Origin: Bacteroides neonati
Lineage (GTDB): Bacteria; Bacteroidota; Bacteroidia; Bacteroidales; Bacteroidaceae
DNA length: 64,000 nucleotides
Assembly: GCF_000499785.1 (NCBI RefSeq)
Contig: NZ_HG726023.1
Location: forward strand, 511,926-575,925
Direction of reading: 5' to 3'
Shown here: in pieces, positions 63,685 to 64,000 of the stretch
Layout: each line of letters starts with the position of its first letter
How positions within the stretch are numbered: position 1 is the first letter of the stretch
Notes under the pieces: model-generated
The model's input: only the letters and a program-made list of their open reading frames with translations
Database searches by the model: none
Told to the model about the DNA's origin: nothing
Position numbers and translations under genes: made by a program

Positions 63685-64000
63685 TTATAGCTCAATTATT
63701 TTTGATATATTAATCTGGTCAATAAAATGTTTATCATGAGAGATGACTAACAGTGTGCCCCGATAATCTTTAATTGTATTAGTAAGGATAGCAAGGCTTG
63801 ACAGATCAAGGTTGTTAGTGGGCTCGTCCAGAATAAATAGGTCGGGTATATGATTAGAGATCATCAGGCAACAAAGGTATAGCCTCATTCTCTCGCCTCC
63901 ACTTAGCTCATTGCAAGGCTTATCCCATACCTCTTTAGGAAATAATGCCCGGTGAAGCCGCAGTTTTATTTCATGATCCAAAAGATTCTTATGGTTATAC
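63685..64000 (-). CDS. ABC-F family ATPase, C-terminal part only
   Basis: The frame is open to the window edge (reading NHKNLLDHEIKLRLHRAL at the edge), so the gene begins beyond 64000 and a TTG at 63981 is not its start. The visible end of the second ATPase domain has the signature NELSGGERMRLYLCCLM, Walker B LFILDEPTNNLD, and VISHDKHFIDQI with the switch histidine. Two-domain soluble ABC-F proteins act on ribosomes; some protect against antibiotics, others are translation factors. Which type this is cannot be told from the visible 105 residues. Confidence 0.85.
   Translation of the reverse strand, partial: YNHKNLLDHEIKLRLHRALFPKEVWDKPCNELSGGERMRLYLCCLMISNHIPDLFILDEPTNNLDLSSLAILTNTIKDYRGTLLVISHDKHFIDQINISKIIEL

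Overview
The window looks like a chromosomal segment of a Bacteroidales bacterium, most likely Bacteroides or a close relative. The evidence is the recurring TAnnTTTG -7 promoter box, type V (FimA/Mfa1-like) fimbrial genes, DUF4270, DUF5687 and DUF3575 proteins, meso-diaminopimelate dehydrogenase, the fused NfnA/NfnB-type oxidoreductase, and housekeeping order typical of that group. I saw no rRNA, tRNA or CRISPR array.

Bases 1-8.2 kb: the start of an anaerobic ribonucleotide reductase gene behind a cobalamin riboswitch, a hemolysin-III family membrane protein, then a four-gene leftward fimbrial operon (major fimbrillin, FimB/Mfa2-like anchor, accessory fimbrillin, large tip protein) with a strong hairpin after the first gene. 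Bases 8.2-14.7 kb: two OmpA-like envelope proteins flanking an AraC-type regulator gene split by an intact 1589-bp IS4-family element, then an unknown protein. This stretch reads as the regulatory and envelope-anchoring side of the fimbrial locus, with its regulator inactivated.

Bases 14.7-25.3 kb: a relic of a second diaminopimelate dehydrogenase, a perfect 31-bp palindrome, a DUF4270 lipoprotein, a half-length glycogen-synthase-like protein, panC-panD, the NfnA/NfnB fusion, a decayed sugar transporter, serS, an outer-membrane protein with a decayed lipoprotein gene upstream, and rplU-rpmA. Bases 25.5-35 kb: one long leftward run miaA-dagK-kdsA-M16 peptidase-DUF5687 permease-ABC ATPase-TraB/GumN-HAD phosphatase. 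Bases 35-41.3 kb: a small RNA, repeats, ddh, ruvA, a small basic protein, a lipoprotein, the CCA-adding enzyme and an M24 aminopeptidase.

Bases 41.4-57.8 kb: two hexameric glutamate dehydrogenase paralogues bracket a prolyl oligopeptidase, a receiver/PEP-synthase-like protein and a 1296-residue Pls-type synthetase. The synthetase has an adenylation domain, a carrier domain and three membrane-linked C-terminal domains, as in epsilon-poly-lysine synthetases. Its adenylation pocket, aligned by eye, resembles lysine-type codes. After these come malic enzyme with a coupled 58-residue membrane protein, and metY. Bases 57.8-64 kb: a cell-wall amidase, a second copy of the small RNA, a very long multidomain GH31 glycosidase, a pirin relic and a truncated ABC-F gene.

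Three dispersed non-coding families each occur twice: a 66-nt small RNA with its own promoter and terminator (35.2 and 59.1 kb), a 54-bp dyad element (1.9 and 63.2 kb) and a double-hairpin repeat (1.5 and 35.6 kb). Five decayed genes or relics sit between intact ones, so this lineage is losing accessory genes. The most promising candidate for an undescribed system is the Pls-like synthetase with its receiver/PEP-binding neighbour; the small-RNA family is second.
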